Positions 18,028-20,928 of a DNA stretch of 20,928 bases are shown one piece after another. The notes below the pieces were generated by a model. It saw nothing but the letters and a program-made list of their open reading frames with translations. It was not told where the DNA came from and made no database searches. How positions within the stretch are numbered: the first letter of the stretch is position 1; each line of letters begins with the position of its first letter. The DNA comes from JBQTIP01 sp052388025 (lineage in GTDB: Bacteria; Actinomycetota; UBA4738; HRBIN12): positions 1-20,928 of the forward strand of contig JBQTIP010000017.1 in the NCBI GenBank assembly GCA_052388025.1. The letters run 5' to 3'. The position numbers and the translations under genes are program-made.

Positions 18028-19926
18028 ATGGGGACGAGTATCGTGGGGGCAGCGGGGTCGCGGACCGCCGGCGAGCGCGGCCGCCGCGCAGACTTGCTCG
18101 CGGTTGGGGCCCTGGCCACGGCTCTTCTCGCGTTCTTCCTCGCGCCGTTCGTGGTGCGGGACTTCGGCTTCCCATTGGGACCCGACGGGCCCGTGTATCT
18201 CTGGTGGGTACGACTCGCCGCCCTCGATGGGCTGTCCGCCGTGGGGCGCCGGCCCGGGCTGCCCGCGCTCGCGCTCACGCTCGCCGGAACGCTCCACATC
18301 TCTTCGGCGGCGGTCCTCGCCGGGCTGGAGTGCGCCTTGGGAACCTGCGTCGGGCTCGGCGCGGCCGCGCTGACGAAGGCCGGCACCGGCTCCGATCGCC
18401 GCGGCCGCGCCGTCTGGATCCTCTCCGGGGTGCTCGCCGGGACCTTCGCCGTTCACCTCGCCGCCGGGTACCTGGCGAACCTCGCGTTCGCGGCGCTGTT
18501 CCTCGCGGCCGCGGCGCTCCTCGCGATGGCGACGAAGCGCGCGACGACCGCGGCGGCAGCCCTGCTCGCCGCCGCGGGGCTGGCCCACCCTCTGTTCTTC
18601 CTGCTGGGACTGGCGATCCTGGCGCTCACCGCGGTCCTCGCGTTCCGAGCGGAGCGAGCCTCCGGCCTGGCCCTTGCGGATGGTGAGGTGGGGCGCATCG
18701 CATCGGCGGCGGGGGGCGGCGGCGCGCTCCTCGGCGCCGGTCTTCTCGCCCTGCTGGCCGGTCCGGCTCCCCTCGACGTCGACACCTCGAAGGACGCGTT
18801 CCTCAGGCGGGCCGGGCTCGCCGGCGACCTTCGGAGCGCGTACCTCGACCGGATCCTGCGGCACTGGACCCGGTACGTGCAGTGGGCCTCGATCCCGCTG
18901 GCGGTCGCCGGGCTGCGGCCCGCCGAAGGCGCGGTGGGCCGGCTCCTGCGCGCATGGGCCATCGTGCTGGTCGCGGGCGTCGTCGCCGCCCTCGCGACGG
19001 GATGGGCGCCGCCCGATCGCTTCGTGGCCTTCGGCTACGTGATCCCCATCCTCGCCGCGCTGGGCCTCGGGCGACTGTGGAGAGCGCTCCACCCACGACG
19101 CCTGCTCGCGGCGCTCGCGACCGGCACGCTGTTCATAGCCATGCTCCTCGGCGCGGCGATCACCTGGAGCCGCCAGGAGCCGTTCATCTCCCCTGAGGAG
19201 GTCGCGGCCGTGACCGAGGCGGGTCGCTTCGCGGCCGCCGCAGACCCCGGCACGCCGCTCATCTTCATCGTGAACGACGACGACGACTCCGTGACGTTCC
19301 TGGCCACCCGCGCGGCGAACGTGATCCGCGCCGCCCTTCCGCCTGATCGCATCCGGGACGCCTTCGTCTACGTCGGGACGCTCGAGAGCTATCGAGCGGG
19401 GCACCCCACGCTGGTCGGAGACCCGCAGCGCGACGCCCTCTCCCGCCTGTACATGCGGGACATCACCAACGCCGCCGAGGGTGGTCCCCCACCGGTCGCG
19501 TTCGTGCTCGAGGCGTTCGACCGGCCGGATGCCGCAGCGCTGCGGGGAACCGCGACCGAGTTCGCTCGCGGCGTGTTCCTCGTCGACGCCGACCTCCCGC
19601 CGGCCGATCCCCCGGTCAACCCCTTGAGGCCCTCGTCCGGCGCGGGCATCGCGGCGGCGACCCTCGCCTCGTTCGGGTTGCTCACCGCGCTCGGGTACGG
19701 ATGGTCGCGCGCGGCCGTCGGGAGCGGCTTGGCCGGTGCGGCGCTCGCGCCGGCGTTCGGCGCGGCTGGGCTGATCGTCGTCGCCATCGCCCTCGAACGC
19801 CTCGGCGTGCCCCTCGGCGGATCCTGGGGGCCGACCCTCGTGTCAGCGCTGATCGGCGCCGGCGGCTGCCTGCTCGCGTTCCTCCTCAAGCGGGACTCCG
19901 TTCCGGATCCTGCGCCTGAGATCTAG
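18028..19926 (+). CDS. Large polytopic membrane protein, possible GT-C-like glycosyltransferase
   Basis: 632 residues with roughly twelve hydrophobic segments: one at about 23-43, a first outer loop carrying DFGFPLGPDGPVYLWW with Asp45 and Asp53, a block of Ala/Leu-rich helices up to about 395, a hydrophilic segment of about 150 residues (ISPEEVAAVTEAGRFAAAAD to DADLPPADPP) containing FIVNDDDDSVTFLATRAANV, then further helices to the end. An acidic motif in the first loop followed by many helices resembles GT-C glycosyltransferases that use lipid-linked sugars, but no diagnostic signature is present and I do not recognise the family. A mannosyltransferase-like protein is encoded convergently. 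The start ATG has no clear ribosome-binding site; the C-terminal coding end overlaps the neighbour by 84 bases. Confidence 0.75.
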   Translation: MGTSIVGAAGSRTAGERGRRADLLAVGALATALLAFFLAPFVVRDFGFPLGPDGPVYLWWVRLAALDGLSAVGRRPGLPALALTLAGTLHISSAAVLAGLECALGTCVGLGAAALTKAGTGSDRRGRAVWILSGVLAGTFAVHLAAGYLANLAFAALFLAAAALLAMATKRATTAAAALLAAAGLAHPLFFLLGLAILALTAVLAFRAERASGLALADGEVGRIASAAGGGGALLGAGLLALLAGPAPLDVDTSKDAFLRRAGLAGDLRSAYLDRILRHWTRYVQWASIPLAVAGLRPAEGAVGRLLRAWAIVLVAGVVAALATGWAPPDRFVAFGYVIPILAALGLGRLWRALHPRRLLAALATGTLFIAMLLGAAITWSRQEPFISPEEVAAVTEAGRFAAAADPGTPLIFIVNDDDDSVTFLATRAANVIRAALPPDRIRDAFVYVGTLESYRAGHPTLVGDPQRDALSRLYMRDITNAAEGGPPPVAFVLEAFDRPDAAALRGTATEFARGVFLVDADLPPADPPVNPLRPSSGAGIAAATLASFGLLTALGYGWSRAAVGSGLAGAALAPAFGAAGLIVVAIALERLGVPLGGSWGPTLVSALIGAGGCLLAFLLKRDSVPDPAPEI

Positions 19927-20928
19927 TATGAGCCAGACTAGTAGGACGACGACGGCCGGCGTCACCACGTAGTGGCCGAAGAGGAGGTTCGGGCCGTACG
20001 TGCTCGAGAACCGTCCCGGCTCGGTGGCGAACTGCGAGATCGTGAGCGCCACCGACACACCCAGGGTGGCGACCCGGGGCACGCGGGGCAGTAGCCACGC
20101 GAGCGGCAGGACCCACGTCACGTACCAGGGGAGCAGGACCGGCCCCAGGAGCATCAGGAGGAGCAGCGCCCAACCCCACCCGGCGCCCTGCGAAAGCGGC
20201 GAGAGGCCGGGCGCCCGCCGCACCAGCTCCCGCGCGATCACGAACAGCCCCGCAACCAGGATCACCGGGAACACGATCCGAACGATCACCCCGGCGGGGC
20301 TCCCCTCGGGCGTCGCGTCGCCGAGCAGGGCGGCGAACCCCTCGGCGATCCGGCGGAAGAGCCGCGACGGAGCGAGCCACCCCTCGTGTCCCGCGAGCTC
20401 CACCATCCCCAGGCTCGGGTCCTTCGTCTGGAAGAACGGCGCTGCGAACGCAAGGACGAGGAAGCCGGCGATCGCCGCCTGGGAGACGAACGCGCGAAGT
20501 CGCTCCCCTGGCTTCCGCCTCGCCACCGCTGCGACGATCGAAAGGAGCAGCGGGACGCCGGCGGAGGCCTTCACGAGCATCCCGAGGGTGAGAACGGCTG
20601 TGGCGAGCAGATCCCGCCCGGCTCCGAGCAGCGCGAGCCCTCCCGTGACAGCCAGCGCCACCAGCAGGTCGTTGTGCCCGCTTCCGACCGACTGGAACAG
20701 CACCACCGGGTTCAGCCCGACGATCGCGACCGCGAATGCCGCCCGCTCTGGTCGCGCCCGCTTCGCCACGCGCGCCACTAGGGCCATGGTGGCGAGGCTC
20801 GCCGCGGCCGCGATCAGCCGGAACGCGACGATCAGCCCGCCGACGCTTCCCACGAACCGCGTAAGCGCTGCCGACAGACCAGTAAACAGTGGCCCGTAGA
20901 CCGCGGGCGTGGACCTCCACTTCGGCCC
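19843..20928 (-). CDS. Polyprenol-phosphate mannosyltransferase-like membrane protein (5' end outside window)
   Basis: The frame is open to the window edge: the 25 codons before GTG 20853 read WRSTPAVYGPLFTGLSAAL and onward, a conserved loop, so that GTG is internal and the gene is truncated by the window. Visible are 361 residues with about nine membrane helices. VYGPLFT (positions 10-16 of the visible part), GSGHNDLLVAL (about 82-92) and LLPWYVTWVLPLAW match the MptA/MptB and GT87 (DUF2029) glycosyltransferases, which extend mannans or arabinans from polyprenyl-phosphate sugars on the outer membrane face. The acidic residue usual in the first loop lies outside the window. The C-terminal tail (PLEEEREQAAAGADQR) is hydrophilic and lies antisense to the neighbouring gene's last codons. 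Confidence 0.8.
   Translation of the reverse strand, partial: GPKWRSTPAVYGPLFTGLSAALTRFVGSVGGLIVAFRLIAAAASLATMALVARVAKRARPERAAFAVAIVGLNPVVLFQSVGSGHNDLLVALAVTGGLALLGAGRDLLATAVLTLGMLVKASAGVPLLLSIVAAVARRKPGERLRAFVSQAAIAGFLVLAFAAPFFQTKDPSLGMVELAGHEGWLAPSRLFRRIAEGFAALLGDATPEGSPAGVIVRIVFPVILVAGLFVIARELVRRAPGLSPLSQGAGWGWALLLLMLLGPVLLPWYVTWVLPLAWLLPRVPRVATLGVSVALTISQFATEPGRFSSTYGPNLLFGHYVVTPAVVVLLVWLILDLRRRIRNGVPLEEEREQAAAGADQR

Noticed and set aside
17995..19404. 469-codon open frame antisense to the polytopic membrane protein
   Set aside because: Composition is Arg/Glu/Gly-rich and repetitive, with no fold; the plus strand encodes regular membrane helices.

Overview
This window is a very GC-rich stretch of bacterial chromosome, almost certainly from an uncultured or deep-branching member of the Actinomycetota. 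The strongest taxonomic clue is the minus-strand block galU-moeA-moaC-sepX (7507 down to 4097), a gene order typical of actinobacterial chromosomes. Supporting clues are frequent GTG starts, several genes with a TANNNT box only 6-9 bases before an ATG and no Shine-Dalgarno (leaderless style), and a CRP/GlxR-type operator. Placement below phylum cannot be read from the sequence.

Layout. 1-900: tail of a TPR protein, a bidirectional hairpin, and two small facing genes of unknown function. 900-2080: an accessory patch holding a truncated tRNA-Ala-like fragment, a doubtful ORF, a type II toxin-antitoxin locus (intact ribbon-helix-helix antitoxin with a palindromic operator, MazF-like toxin cut to 55 residues) and an intact tRNA-Ala(CGC). 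2128-2997: a DDAH/arginine-deiminase-superfamily enzyme. 3002-7507 (minus): galU, moeA and moaC (UDP-glucose and molybdenum cofactor synthesis), a hairpin, then sepX/glpR-like, a translin-family protein and a small membrane protein, probably a second unit with its own promoter. 7615-8922 (plus): fmdB zinc ribbon, methylthioadenosine phosphorylase and a 57-residue ORF. 8918-10561: a CRP-type site, a promoter, a leader hairpin, a CpaB/SAF protein and undecaprenyl-diphosphatase uppP.

10566-14707 looks like an envelope/secreted module: a membrane-anchored DM13 protein, an OmpR-family response regulator with its sensor kinase, a secreted spondin-domain protein and a secreted RTX-type calcium-binding protein. 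The DM13 and spondin genes share an 11-base motif at the -35 position of their predicted promoters, so they may be co-regulated. 14732-17982 (minus) is a tldD-pmbA-GNAT operon, with a 9-bp tandem repeat lying in the tldD/pmbA overlap. The right end has two convergent polytopic membrane proteins, a possible GT-C-like protein and a partial polyprenol-phosphate mannosyltransferase-like protein, whose coding ends overlap by 84 bp.

I found no CRISPR array, prophage, insertion sequence or clearly new multi-gene system. The most interesting material is regulatory and architectural: the class II CRP-like site exactly -41.5 from the predicted cpaB start, the hairpin that would bury the cpaB ribosome-binding site, two probable CTG start codons (mtnP and uppP), the shared 11-mer, the decayed toxin-antitoxin locus between tRNA-Ala sequences, and a bacterial translin next to a division gene.
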